DNA of 64,000 nt from Streptomyces calvus (GCF_006782915.1 NZ_VCNP01000045.1:62001-126000), one strand, 5' to 3'; numbered from the stretch's first letter, positions 1 through 7,833 are shown. Notes: a model not told the origin generated them from the letters alone. Numbers and translations are program-made.

Positions 1-280
1 CGTGCAGGCGGCACAGCAGGGCGGTGGCCAGGGACCGCGGCAGGCAGCCCTCCCGGCCCGCGCAGGACAGGCTGACCGCGACCACCGCGTTCCGTGCGGC
101 CCGGGTGCGTGCGACGGTGGCCGGTCGGGCGCCGCGGCTCACCCGGGCCAGCAGGGTACGGATGAGCCGCGGACGCCGGCCGGCCAGTACGCGCGCGACG
201 GCCACCACGAACCGCACCAGGATCCGGTACGGCAGCGGCACCGCACGGGGATCGTGGGCCACGACCTCCGGCGAGCTCAT
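1..280 (-). CDS. Lasso peptide leader protease B2 (transglutaminase-like), 3' end missing
   Basis: This is the N-terminal 93 residues of a protein that runs off the left edge of the window. The visible stretch CAGREGCLPRSLATALL matches the active-site Cys region of the transglutaminase-like cysteine proteases (B2) that remove the leader from lasso peptide precursors; the Cys in GCLPRS is the expected nucleophile. The His and Asp of the triad would lie beyond the edge. The ATG at 280 overlaps the stop of the RRE gene (ATGA), so the two are translationally coupled, as is usual for B1/B2 pairs. Context with the precursor, cyclase and RRE makes the assignment firm despite the truncation. A transporter could follow outside the window. 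Confidence 0.85.
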   Translation of the reverse strand, partial: MSSPEVVAHDPRAVPLPYRILVRFVVAVARVLAGRRPRLIRTLLARVSRGARPATVARTRAARNAVVAVSLSCAGREGCLPRSLATALLCRLH

Positions 281-567
281 GTCCGCCGCCCGTGCGGGCG
301 GGGCCCGTCGTCGTCCTCCACCAGGCCCGCGGCGCGCAGTTCCCCGACCAGGCTCCGCACGTCGTCCTCCGCGGTCGCGGCGTCCACCGCGTACCGGGTG
401 GTCAGGGCCCGTGCCGCCGCGGGCACCTCCGCGCCGTCCAGCAGGGTCCGGATGACGGCGGCGGCGGTGGGGTTGAGGGTGAAGTACTGGTCGTGGTCCT
501 CGTCCAGCAGGGCGATGCCGTAGTCGGTCTCGGCCGTGAACACACCCGCACGCAGTCTCAGCGTCAT
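277..567 (-). CDS. Lasso peptide RRE protein B1 (PqqD-like)
   Basis: A 96-residue protein of the PqqD/RRE fold, which binds the precursor leader and delivers it to the protease and cyclase. The N-terminal MTLRLRAGVFTAETDYGIALLD and the following DQYFTLNPTAAAVIRTLLDG are typical of stand-alone lasso B1 proteins: beta strands, then the YFxLNPTAA helix. Start chosen at the ATG at 567 because GGGAGAG lies a few bases upstream. It follows the cyclase stop by 17 bases and overlaps the protease start by 4 bases. The leader of the precursor at 2498-2608 carries the YxxPxLxxxGxF motif that such RRE domains recognise. Confidence 0.9.
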   Translation of the reverse strand: MTLRLRAGVFTAETDYGIALLDEDHDQYFTLNPTAAAVIRTLLDGAEVPAAARALTTRYAVDAATAEDDVRSLVGELRAAGLVEDDDGPRPHGRRT

Positions 568-584
568 GGTCTCTCCCTGGTCCG

Positions 585-2384
585 TCAGGACGGCACGGCG
601 GAGGTCTCGAGCGTCCGCAGCCACACCTCGCAGGCCACGGTCTGGTAGAGCGCGTCGAACTGCAGGGACGGCGGCAGCGGACGTTCGCACACCTCGCGCA
701 GGGTGTGCGCGTCGATCAGGCCCAGCCGGGCCAGCCGGGAGTCCTCGCACAGGGCGAGCAGTCCGGCCCGGTGGTCGCGCAGTCCCGTCTCCACGTCGTA
801 GGAGCCCTCGTCCTTGGTGTGCCGGGCCAGGCTCGCCTCCGGTACGACACCGTGCATCGCCTCGGCGATCAGCGGCTTGTACGCCCAGGGCGTCACCCGG
901 TCCTGTGCCCGCACGGCCATCCCCGCCTCGATCACCCGGTCGTCGTAGTAGGGGGCGGCGATGCCCAGGCCGAACCGTCCGGCCATCTGGGCGAGTTGCC
1001 GGACCATGCTGGAGGTGCACCGCATCGCCTCCAGCTCGACGTGCTGTCCGCGGGTCGCCGCCAGCGGCTGTGCGGTGGCGGCGGCGTCCAGGATCACCTC
1101 CCGCGCGGCCGTCACCGCGTCCGGGGTGGCCCACGGGGGCATGCGGGGCGGCATGCCCCAGTCCAGGGTGGGGGTGTTCTCCGCGGGCGGTGCGTCGGTG
1201 AGCCGGTCCGCGACCCGGGCCAGCCACGTGTCGTAGGTGCTGTTGTCCCGCAGTTGCCGCACCGTCTCCCGGTACGACCACGGCCGCTGCGCGGCGAAGC
1301 CGCGCACGCGCTGCCAGGCGACGCCCGGGTGCAGGCGCAGCAGTGTGTGCAGGTGGGCCGGGGAGCCGGCGAGGAGTTCGTCCCCGCCGAAGCCGGTCAG
1401 GTGCAGGTGCGAGCCGCGTTCCGCCGCGGCCCGGGGGACGACCAGCCAGCCGGTGCGGTGCACGACGGCCGGGCAGGGTTCGTCGAAGAGGTCGTCCGCG
1501 TCCGCCAGCCCGTCGTACACGAGCGGCACGTCGTCGCCCGCGATGACGTGGTGCTCGACGGTGCCCAGCGCGGCCACGGTGCGGCGGGCCCAGTCGGCGT
1601 CCGTGCCCATGGGGTCGCGGGCGTCGGCGGTGTAGGCGATCACTCGCGCGGGGCCGTCGGCCGCCAGGCAGCACACGGAGGTGGAGTCCAGTCCGCCCAG
1701 GTCGCAGCTGACCAGGTCGCGGCCGTGGACCCGTGCCGCGACGGCGTCCCGCAGCGCGTCCCGCAGGGCCGCGGCGCCCTCGGCCATCGGCAGCACCGGC
1801 TCGGGCGGCGTCCACCGGGTCAAGGTCCGGCCGTGTCCCTGCGCGTCGATCACGAGGCAGTGCCCGCCGGGCACGGCATCGACGCCGCGCCACACCGGAA
1901 GTGCCGTCACCGGATGCAGTGCGGAGGAATTCAGCAGTCGGAGCGCGAGACGCCGTTCGTCGATTCCGGCGCCGAGCAGGTCGGCCAGGACGTCCGCCCG
2001 GTCACCTGCCAGATGCGTGCCGTGGGCGCGGGCGTGGAAAACCGGGCGCAGACCGGTGACACTTCCCTGCACACGGACCTGCCCGCCGGCCGATGCCACG
2101 AGGTGGAAACTGCCCGGGAGACGCGTGGCCCAGTGGTCGATGTCGTTGACCGTCCGTGTACGGGCCGCCTCGGCGGTAAGCCGACGCGCCGTCAGGGCGT
2201 GGTCGCCGAGGACCGCGATGCGGGTCGTGCCCGCCGCCCCCACGGTCGGCTCCGCCCCGTCCCAGTGGCCGAGCAGCCACGGCCGCCCGGAGGAATGGCT
2301 GATCTCCTGTACGGAGCGAGCCCGCAACGCCTCGCCGACGGGGGCCGCCGACGCGTCGTCGGGCAGTACGACGAACCAGCCCAC
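585..2384 (-). CDS. Lasso peptide macrolactam cyclase (asparagine synthetase-like, C protein)
   Basis: A 599-residue asparagine synthetase homologue. The N-terminal part resembles a degenerate glutaminase domain without an N-terminal Cys nucleophile. The C-terminal ATP-pyrophosphatase domain has the PP-loop as CDLGGLDSTS (near residue 228) and the downstream GFGGDEL motif. In lasso biosynthesis this enzyme adenylates an internal Asp/Glu side chain of the core and joins it to the new N-terminal amine to form the ring. Length and domain order fit the C-protein family. It is the second gene of the operon, 113 bases after the precursor, and a short hairpin lies in the gap. True asparagine synthetase is unlikely given the lasso neighbours and the missing Cys2. 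Confidence 0.92.
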   Translation of the reverse strand: MGWFVVLPDDASAAPVGEALRARSVQEISHSSGRPWLLGHWDGAEPTVGAAGTTRIAVLGDHALTARRLTAEAARTRTVNDIDHWATRLPGSFHLVASAGGQVRVQGSVTGLRPVFHARAHGTHLAGDRADVLADLLGAGIDERRLALRLLNSSALHPVTALPVWRGVDAVPGGHCLVIDAQGHGRTLTRWTPPEPVLPMAEGAAALRDALRDAVAARVHGRDLVSCDLGGLDSTSVCCLAADGPARVIAYTADARDPMGTDADWARRTVAALGTVEHHVIAGDDVPLVYDGLADADDLFDEPCPAVVHRTGWLVVPRAAAERGSHLHLTGFGGDELLAGSPAHLHTLLRLHPGVAWQRVRGFAAQRPWSYRETVRQLRDNSTYDTWLARVADRLTDAPPAENTPTLDWGMPPRMPPWATPDAVTAAREVILDAAATAQPLAATRGQHVELEAMRCTSSMVRQLAQMAGRFGLGIAAPYYDDRVIEAGMAVRAQDRVTPWAYKPLIAEAMHGVVPEASLARHTKDEGSYDVETGLRDHRAGLLALCEDSRLARLGLIDAHTLREVCERPLPPSLQFDALYQTVACEVWLRTLETSAVPS

Positions 2385-2469
2385 AAGGGCCTCCAGGGGG
2401 CCGTGGGATGTCAGTCGTCAGGTCCGGGAGGCGGTGGGAAGGGGACGCGAACCGCCGCCGCCCGGGCAC

Positions 2470-2487
2470 GTTTCCCCGAGGGGAAAC
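2470..2487 (-). terminator. Hairpin between lasso precursor and cyclase (possible attenuator)
   Basis: Perfect inverted repeat GTTTCCC-CGAG-GGGAAAC, a 7-bp stem with a tetraloop, just after the precursor stop codon. There is no U-tract, so it is more likely a partial terminator or mRNA stabiliser that lets the precursor be made in excess over the enzymes. This arrangement is common in RiPP operons; its action here is inferred. Confidence 0.5.
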
Positions 2488-2497
2488 AACCGATGGG

Positions 2498-2608
2498 TCA
2501 CAGGCTGAACCTCAGCCGGATGAGGCGTTCCGGACCCCTGAACAGGCCGAGGCCGGTGATGCGGAAGGAGCCGACCCGGGTAAGCGTCGGACGCTCGTAA
2601 GCGAGCAT
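2498..2608 (-). CDS. Lasso peptide precursor (36 residues)
   Basis: A small gene with ATG at 2608 preceded by a strong GGGAGG site 9-14 bases upstream, at the head of the lasso operon. The leader contains Y4-x-x-P7-x-L9-x-x-x-G13-x-F15-x-x-T18, the canonical YxxPxLxxxGxFxxxT recognition motif of actinobacterial lasso precursors. With Thr at -2, the predicted core is LGLFRGPERLIRLRFSL (17 residues), and Glu8 closes an eight-residue ring to Leu1. If cleavage fell one residue earlier (Gly1), the ring would have nine members; both are chemically allowed. The tail RLIRLRFSL is unusually basic. Leu1 with a ring of eight recalls citrulassin- and lagmysin-type peptides (from memory). The upstream 2624-2700 is AT-rich and probably holds the promoter, but no clear boxes could be fixed. 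Confidence 0.9.
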   Translation of the reverse strand: MLAYERPTLTRVGSFRITGLGLFRGPERLIRLRFSL

Positions 2609-2789
2609 GTCATTCACCTCCCTTTCTTTTTCTTATCGTGTCAACCTCTCCTCACAGACTAGAACTTGACCCGACGGAATGACAGCTCCGTTATCAATTC
2701 AAATATTGACACGCGGACGAGTGGTGTTTGTTCCGGAGCGTGCCTTTCCCGGTTCTCGGATTTCCCGTCCGCTGGTTTCCCGGTTCGAA

Positions 2790-2905
2790 GCCTCTCCCGG
2801 TCCGCAGGCTCTCCCGGTCCGCAGGCTCTCCGGGGTTCTCAGGCTCTCCGGGACCTCAGGGTTCTCCGAATTCTCCGGTTCTCCGGTTCTCCGGTTCTCC
2901 GGTGC
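2790..2905. repeat. Simple tandem repeats in the 304-bp gene-free gap
   Basis: The gap 2609-2912 holds the AT-rich lasso leader/promoter side (to about 2710) and then low-complexity DNA. An 18-bp unit TCTCCCGGTCCGCAGGCT occurs twice near 2792-2830 and an 8-bp unit GGTTCTCC three times at 2877-2900, with degenerate copies between. No coding potential was seen; small ORFs across it read only Ser/Pro/Arg-rich repeats. Confidence 0.6.
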
Positions 2906-2912
2906 GGTGCCG

Positions 2913-3713
2913 TCAGGCCGAATCGTTGAGGAGCCGGGACAGGTGCTCGCGGCCCGGGGCGAGGAGGTCGGGAAGCGGCGCGGCGTCGGCGTACCAGCGC
3001 TTCTCGTACTCCCAGCAGAGCCAGCCGTCCCAGCCGTGCCGGGAGAGGATCTCCACGCAGTCGCTCAGCGGCAGCACTCCGGCGCCGAGCGGGAGCGGGG
3101 TGGTGTCGTCGGCGGAGGCGATGTCCTTGACCTGGACGTAGCCGAGGTGCGGGGAGAGGGCGGCGAAGCTCTCCGCGGGCTGTTCGCCGCCGAGCCAGGT
3201 GTGCATGACGTCCCACAGCGCGCCGACCTGACGGTGGCCGACCAGCCCGAGGACACGCATCGCGTCCGCGCCGGTGCGGTGCGAGTCATGGGTCTCCAGC
3301 AGGATGCGCACGCCCAGGTCGGCCGCGTACTCGGCGGCGGTGCCCAGCCGGCGGGCGGCCGTCGCGTCCGCCTCCTCGGGGCTCTGCCCGGTGCCGCCGC
3401 CGGGGAAGACCCGCACGAACGGGGCGCCGAGGTCACGGGCCAGGTCGAGCAGGGCGCGGATCTCGGCGATGACCGGCTCGTCCGCGCCGGGGGCGGCGAC
3501 TCTGGCATATCCGGCGAGGCCCAGGACGTCGACACCGGCCGAGGCGAACGAGGCGGCGGCGTCGGCGCGCTGCGCGGCGGTGAGGCCCGGGTGGACGGGG
3601 TCCTCCGGGTGGGCGCGCAGTTCGACGCCGTGATAGCCGTGCGTGCGAGCGAGGGCCAGGACGTCGGTGAGGGGCAGGCCGGGGACACCGAGGGTGGAGA
3701 ACGCCAGCTTCAT
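2913..3713 (-). CDS. Sugar phosphate isomerase/epimerase (AP endonuclease 2 / xylose isomerase-like TIM barrel)
   Basis: A 266-residue TIM-barrel protein. The start MKLAFSTLGVPGLPLTDVLALARTHGYHGVELR is the usual first strand and helix of this family. Metal-binding residues are visible as LLETHDS (Glu, His), GALWDVMHTW (Asp, His), YVQVKD (Asp/Lys region) and a late CWEYEK Glu. These coordinate a divalent metal in isomerases and epimerases acting on keto/aldo sugars or inositol derivatives; the substrate cannot be told. It stands alone: the lasso precursor lies beyond a repeat-rich gap on one side and a reductase gene on the other. The ATG at 3713 gives the full barrel. Confidence 0.8.
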   Translation of the reverse strand: MKLAFSTLGVPGLPLTDVLALARTHGYHGVELRAHPEDPVHPGLTAAQRADAAASFASAGVDVLGLAGYARVAAPGADEPVIAEIRALLDLARDLGAPFVRVFPGGGTGQSPEEADATAARRLGTAAEYAADLGVRILLETHDSHRTGADAMRVLGLVGHRQVGALWDVMHTWLGGEQPAESFAALSPHLGYVQVKDIASADDTTPLPLGAGVLPLSDCVEILSRHGWDGWLCWEYEKRWYADAAPLPDLLAPGREHLSRLLNDSA

Positions 3714-3840
3714 GCCAAGGGACCATACCCCCGCACCCCCGGCTCAAGACCCAGGCGCCGGTCCCGGCCGGCCGGGTCGTGACCCAGGAGAAGGCGCGGC
3801 CGCCCGGCGGCCGGCGCGGAGCCGTGCCGCCGGGACGCGG

Positions 3841-4440
3841 TCAGGCCTCGCGGGCGGCCGGACGGTAGACGCACACCTGGGCGCCGGTCTTCGCGGTGGT
3901 CGTGGAGACCAGCTCGAACGGCCGCTTCGCACCGTCCGTGGGAAAGACCGACTTGCCGCCGCCGAGCAGCACCGGCATGACGATCAGCTGCAACTCGTCC
4001 ACCAAGTCCTCGGCCAGCAGGGTCCGTACGAGCGTGGGGCTGCCCATCATCGCCAGGTCGCCGCCCTCGGCCGCGCGCAGCTCACGGATCCGGGCGAGGG
4101 CCTCGCCGGCCGGGATCAGGCGGGAGTTGTGCCACGTCAGGTCGGCCTCGCCGAGCGTGCCGGACACGACGTACTTCGGCAGGCTGTTCAACCGGTCCGC
4201 GAACGGGTCCCCGGCGCGCTCGGGCCAGGCCCCGGCCATCGACTGCCAGGTCCGCCGCCCGAACAGCAGCGCCTCCGCACCGGCCATCCCCGCGTCGAAG
4301 GCGCCGCCGAGGACCTCCGGGTCGAAGTACGGGTGCGACCACCCGCCGTGCGCGAAACCGCCGTCGGTGTCCTCCTCGGGCCCACCCGGCGCCTGGGAAA
4401 CGCCGTCGAGGCTGATGAACTCGGTGACCACGATCCGCAT
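3841..4440 (-). CDS. Dihydrofolate reductase family protein (RibD C-terminal-like)
   Basis: A 199-residue protein of the DHFR/RibD-C reductase superfamily. MRIVVTEFISLDGVSQAPGG is the typical first strand with the SLDG motif; LLFGRRTWQSMAGAWP and GDLAMMGSPTLVRTLLAEDLVDELQLIVMPVLLGGGKSVF are the conserved NADPH-binding and C-terminal motifs. Members are found across Streptomyces as small NAD(P)H-dependent reductases of mostly unknown substrate. It is not a classical folA. A 30-bp palindrome about 100 bases upstream (4539-4568) resembles a TetR-family operator and could control this gene and the divergent tautomerase gene, although no TetR gene is adjacent. Confidence 0.8.
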   Translation of the reverse strand: MRIVVTEFISLDGVSQAPGGPEEDTDGGFAHGGWSHPYFDPEVLGGAFDAGMAGAEALLFGRRTWQSMAGAWPERAGDPFADRLNSLPKYVVSGTLGEADLTWHNSRLIPAGEALARIRELRAAEGGDLAMMGSPTLVRTLLAEDLVDELQLIVMPVLLGGGKSVFPTDGAKRPFELVSTTTAKTGAQVCVYRPAAREA

Positions 4441-4538
4441 GACCGCTGCTCCTGACCAACTCGCCGAAAACCTGAACGCCCTGACAGACCGAAACGACCA
4501 CCGGAACTCATCGGTGCCCCGGGAGGACGCTTCGGATA

Positions 4539-4568
4539 CGCTCTGTACCTACTGGTATGTACAGAGCG
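4539..4568. promoter_or_regulatory. 30-bp palindrome resembling a TetR-family operator
   Basis: The inner part TACCTACTGGTATGTA (4546-4561) has the form TACnTAC-nn-GTAnGTA. It is flanked by CGCTCTG at 4539-4545 and its exact reverse complement at 4562-4568. In all, 13 of 15 base pairs are symmetric about 4553.5. It sits between the divergent reductase and tautomerase genes, so it is placed to control one or both. Operator function is inferred. Confidence 0.6.
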
Positions 4569-4574
4569 GGTGTC

Positions 4575-4741
4575 GTGAGGCGCCGCGAGCGAAACGGGCG
4601 TCCGTGAGGCGCCGCGAGAGACGCAGGCGTCCGTGAGGCGCCGTGAGAGGTACAGGCGTCCGTGAGGCGCCGTGAGAGGTACAGGCGTCCGTGAGGCGCC
4701 GTGAGAGGCACAGGCGTCCGTGAGGCGCCGTGAGAGAAGGG
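4575..4741. repeat. 29-bp minisatellite, about six copies
   Basis: Units begin at 4575, 4604, 4633, 4662, 4691 and 4720, exactly 29 bases apart. The shared core is GTGAGGCGCCGTGAGAGG. The last copy is partial and runs into the ribosome-binding region of the tautomerase gene. There are no unique spacers, so this is not CRISPR. Each unit contains the palindrome GGCGCC. Confidence 0.9.
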
Positions 4742-4748
4742 ACGCGCT

Positions 4749-5132
4749 ATGCCCCTCGTCCGCATCGACGTGCTCGCCCCCGACCCCGCCCGCCTCGACG
4801 CGCTCGGGCGCGCGGTGCGCGACGCCCTGGTGGAGGCGCTGGGCGTGCCTCCGGACGACTGCTTCCAGATCCTCACCGGCCACGACGGCACGACCGGCAC
4901 GCTGCGCTACGGCGACTACCTCGGCGTGCACCGCGACGCCGGCATCGTGTACGTGGCCGTCACCCTGCGGGCCGGCCGTACGACGGAGCAGAAACGGACG
5001 CTGTACCGGCGCATCGCGGACCTCGCCCGGGACTACGCCGGGACCGAGCCGCGCAACGTGTTCGTGACGCTCACCGAGAACGGCCCCGCCGACTGGTCAC
5101 TGGGCAACGGCGAGGCCCAGTACGTCCCTTGA
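4749..5132 (+). CDS. Tautomerase family protein
   Basis: A 127-residue member of the 4-oxalocrotonate tautomerase superfamily, in the longer trimeric form. Pro2 directly after the initiator Met (MPLVRIDV) is the catalytic base of the family. GTTGTLRYGDYLGVHRDAGIVYVAVTLRAGRTTEQKR is the typical middle region, with the Arg and strand that line the active site; VFVTLTENGPADWSLGNG is the C-terminal signature. It likely interconverts keto and enol forms of a small acid; the substrate is unknown. AGAAGGG lies about nine bases before the ATG. The 29-bp repeats and the TetR-like palindrome form its upstream region. Confidence 0.85.
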   Translation: MPLVRIDVLAPDPARLDALGRAVRDALVEALGVPPDDCFQILTGHDGTTGTLRYGDYLGVHRDAGIVYVAVTLRAGRTTEQKRTLYRRIADLARDYAGTEPRNVFVTLTENGPADWSLGNGEAQYVP

Positions 5133-5164
5133 GCCGACACAAGAACCGGACCTCCATCCCGCCA

Positions 5165-5340
5165 GAGGGAACTGCGCGACCAACCCCCACCCAGCACCCC
5201 CGGAGGCGCGGGAGCGGCGCGACCAGCCCCCACTCCCGCACCGAACTGCGCGACCAACCCCGCGCCCCCGCACGGCCCCCACTCCCGCACCCGCACTGCC
5301 ACCCCACCAGTCCCGCGAGGAACCGCGCGACCGGCCCTCA
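5165..5340. repeat. Degenerate intergenic repeats (GCGCGACCA type)
   Basis: Several copies of a sequence like GAACTGCGCGACCAACCCC, near 5169, 5211, 5243 and 5320, with ACTCCCGCACC pieces between. They fill the gap between two convergent genes. Similar motifs are familiar as dispersed intergenic elements in Streptomyces (recollection, not searched). No gene is seen here. Confidence 0.6.
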
Positions 5341-5380
5341 CCGACCCGCACCGGCGAACCCGTGACTACCGCCGCCCCGT

Positions 5381-6427
5381 TCAGTCCCGTGGCGCCGCCG
5401 CGGACCCCCGCACCATCAACTCGCCCCGCACCGACGCGATCCCGCCCGGCGGCGGCTCCTCCCGCCCCATCGCGATGCGCCCGGCCCGCGCCCCCGCCTC
5501 CGTCAACGGCAACCGCACCGTCGTCAGCGCGGGCACCGCGTCGATGCTGAACGGCAGGTCGTCGAAGCCGGCCACCGACACGTCCTGCGGGATCCGCAGC
5601 CCGGAGTCCCGCAGCGCCGCGCACGCGCCCAGCGCGACGGAGTCGTTCGCGGCGACGACGGCCGTCAACGACGCGTCCCTGCGCAGCAGTTCGAGCGTTG
5701 CCTCGTAGCCCGACCGGCGGTCGTAGCGGCCGTGCACGGTCCAGCGCGGGTCCTCCTCGATGCCGTGCGCGGCCAGCGCGGCCCGGTGGCCCTCCAGGCG
5801 GTGCCGGGTCGTGGTGCGCTCCTGCGGGCCCGCGATGTAGCCGAGGCGCCGGTGGCCGAGGCCGATGAGGTGCTCGGTGAGTTCCTGGCCGCCGCCGCGG
5901 TTGTCGAAGGTCAGCGCGATCGCGCCGGTCTCCGGCGCGGGCGGCCGCCCGCACAGCACCACCCGGGTCCCGGCGTCCGCCAGCTTCCGCAGTTTCGCGT
6001 CCATCGCCGCCTTGTGCGGCGCGTCCTCGATCGCCCCGCCGGTCAGCACCACCGCCGCGGCCCGCTGCCGCTGGAGCAGCGTGAGGTAGGTCAGTTCGCG
6101 CTCGGGCGAGCCGCCCGTGTTGCACACGACCGCGAGTCTCTCCCCGCCCGCGCGCCCGCCCGGCCCTCCGATCTCCGCCTGGATCGCGCTCGCCATGATC
6201 CCGAAGAACGGGTCGGCGATGTCGTTCACCAGGATGCCCACCAGGTCGGAGGTGGCGGCGGCCAGGGCGCTCGCGGGGCCGTTGAGGACGTAGTCCAGCT
6301 CGTCGACGGCCTTCAGCACCCGTTCGCGGGTGGACGCGGCCACCGGATAGTTGCCGTTGAGCACGCGCGACACCGTCGCGGGGGAGACCTGCGCGCGCGC
6401 CGCCACGTCCGCCAGGGTCACCGTCAT
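5381..6427 (-). CDS. LacI-family transcriptional repressor
   Basis: A 348-residue repressor. The N-terminal helix-turn-helix MTVTLADVAARAQVSPATVSRVLNGNYPVAASTRERVLKAV is textbook LacI, followed by the hinge helix (GPASALAAATSDLVGILV) and a periplasmic-binding-protein-like sugar domain ending VAGFDDLPFSIDAVPALTTVRLP. The start is set at the ATG at 6427, with GGAGGACGAGAG just upstream; longer in-frame extensions are non-coding in style. It is divergent from the dehydrogenase operon at 6682-9808, and a palindrome with central AAGCGCTT lies in the shared region. It therefore probably represses that operon and itself and responds to the sugar that the operon degrades. Confidence 0.92.
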   Translation of the reverse strand: MTVTLADVAARAQVSPATVSRVLNGNYPVAASTRERVLKAVDELDYVLNGPASALAAATSDLVGILVNDIADPFFGIMASAIQAEIGGPGGRAGGERLAVVCNTGGSPERELTYLTLLQRQRAAAVVLTGGAIEDAPHKAAMDAKLRKLADAGTRVVLCGRPPAPETGAIALTFDNRGGGQELTEHLIGLGHRRLGYIAGPQERTTTRHRLEGHRAALAAHGIEEDPRWTVHGRYDRRSGYEATLELLRRDASLTAVVAANDSVALGACAALRDSGLRIPQDVSVAGFDDLPFSIDAVPALTTVRLPLTEAGARAGRIAMGREEPPPGGIASVRGELMVRGSAAAPRD

Positions 6428-6612
6428 CTCTCGTCCTCCGCCTCGCGCGTCCCGCCGTACGCCGCTGTACGCCGTCGTACACACCCACGCCCACACCCGT
6501 GGTTCCGAGCAGACCCTACGGCCATCCGCGCGGTTGTTCGCCCCCTCGAACAACTCGGACTCGCCGTGGTCTTGTCCGCACCGCTGTTCAGAGGCTAGCT
6601 TCTCTCTACATA

Positions 6613-6624
6613 GAAAGCGCTTGC
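6613..6624. promoter_or_regulatory. LacI-type operator
   Basis: GAAAGCGCTTGC with the perfect core AAGCGCTT (6615-6622, central CG step), the hallmark of LacI/GalR-family sites. It lies about 60 bases before the GTG of the dehydrogenase gene and about 185 bases from the repressor start. Confidence 0.7.
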
Positions 6625-6681
6625 TGTCACGCTCACCAGTGGGGCGTATGCGGCGCGCGAACCGCGTACGAAGGGAATGAC

Positions 6682-7833
6682 GTGACACGCAAGACGGTGC
6701 GTATCGCCATGAACGGTGTGACCGGGCGCATGGGCTACCGCCAGCACCTCGTCCGCTCCATCCTGGCCCTGCGCGAACAGGGCGGCCTCGACCTCGGTGA
6801 CGGCACCGTGCTGTGGCCGGAGCCGATCCTGGTCGGCCGCCGCGAGCACGCGCTGAACGCGCTTGCCGAGCGGCACGGCCTGGAGCACGTCTCGACGGAC
6901 CTGGACGCCGTCCTCGCCGACGACAGCGTCGACATCTACTTCGACGCCCAGGTCACCTCGGCCCGCGAGGAGGCCCTGAAGAAGGCGATCGCGGCGGGCA
7001 AGCACATCTACACCGAGAAGCCGACCGCCACCGGCCTCGACGGCGCCCTGGAACTCGCCCGCCTGGCGAACGAGGCCGGCATCAAGCACGGCGTCGTCCA
7101 GGACAAGCTGTTCCTGCCCGGACTGCTCAAGCTGAAGCGGCTCATCGACGGCGGCTTCTTCGGCCGAATCCTGTCGGTGCGCGGCGAGTTCGGCTACTGG
7201 GTCTTCGAGGGCGACTGGCAGGAGGCCCAGCGTCCCTCCTGGAACTACCGCGCGGAGGACGGCGGCGGCATCGTCGTCGACATGTTCCCGCACTGGGAGT
7301 ACGTGCTGCACGAGCTGTTCGGCCGGGTGACGTCCGTGCAGGCCCTCATCGCCACCCACATCCCGCAGCGCTGGGACGAGAACGGCAAGCCCTACGACGC
7401 CACCGCCGACGACGCCGCCTACGGCATCTTCGAACTCGACGGCGGCGCCGTCGCCCAGATCAACTCCTCCTGGGCCGTGCGCGTCAACCGCGACGAACTG
7501 GTGGAGTTCCAGGTGGACGGCACCGAGGGCTCCGCGGTCGCGGGCCTGCGCAACTGCCGCGTCCAGCACCGCTGCGCCACCCCCAAGCCGGTCTGGAACC
7601 CGGACATCCCGGCCACCGAGGTCTTCCGCGACCAGTGGCAGGAGGTCCCGGACAACGGCGAGTTCGACAACGGCTTCAAGGCCCAGTGGGAGCTGTTCCT
7701 GCGCCACGTCTACGCCGACGCCCCCTACCACTGGGACCTGCTGGCCGGCGCCCGCGGCGTCCAACTCGCCGAACTGGGCCTGAAGTCCTCGGCCGAGGGC
7801 CGCCGCCTCGACGTCCCGGAGATCGCGCTGTGA
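6682..7833 (+). CDS. Gfo/Idh/MocA family oxidoreductase
   Basis: A 383-residue NAD(P)-dependent dehydrogenase. The Rossmann start RIAMNGVTGRMGYRQHLVRSI is an unusual variant with GVTGRMG in place of GxGxxG. The catalytic EKP motif is in HIYTEKPTATGLDGALELA, and the C-terminal substrate domain contains GGGIVVDMFPHWEYVLHELFG. The start is the GTG at 6682, because GAAGGGA precedes it by about five bases; upstream in-frame codons are non-coding in character. It is the first gene of a three-gene operon with 4-bp overlaps. With the aldolase-like and isomerase partners it probably oxidises a sugar or inositol-like substrate. Confidence 0.88.
   Translation: MTRKTVRIAMNGVTGRMGYRQHLVRSILALREQGGLDLGDGTVLWPEPILVGRREHALNALAERHGLEHVSTDLDAVLADDSVDIYFDAQVTSAREEALKKAIAAGKHIYTEKPTATGLDGALELARLANEAGIKHGVVQDKLFLPGLLKLKRLIDGGFFGRILSVRGEFGYWVFEGDWQEAQRPSWNYRAEDGGGIVVDMFPHWEYVLHELFGRVTSVQALIATHIPQRWDENGKPYDATADDAAYGIFELDGGAVAQINSSWAVRVNRDELVEFQVDGTEGSAVAGLRNCRVQHRCATPKPVWNPDIPATEVFRDQWQEVPDNGEFDNGFKAQWELFLRHVYADAPYHWDLLAGARGVQLAELGLKSSAEGRRLDVPEIAL

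Noticed and set aside
585..2384. True asparagine synthetase instead of lasso cyclase
   Set aside because: No N-terminal Cys nucleophile, and the gene is embedded with precursor, RRE and protease genes.
705..2600. 631-residue plus-strand ORF opposite the lasso cyclase
   Set aside because: Shadow frame caused by high GC; the minus strand holds a complete cyclase with PP-loop motifs.
4575..4741. Regular 29-bp repeats that could look like a CRISPR array
   Set aside because: Units are head to tail without unique spacers, and there are no cas genes; this is a minisatellite.
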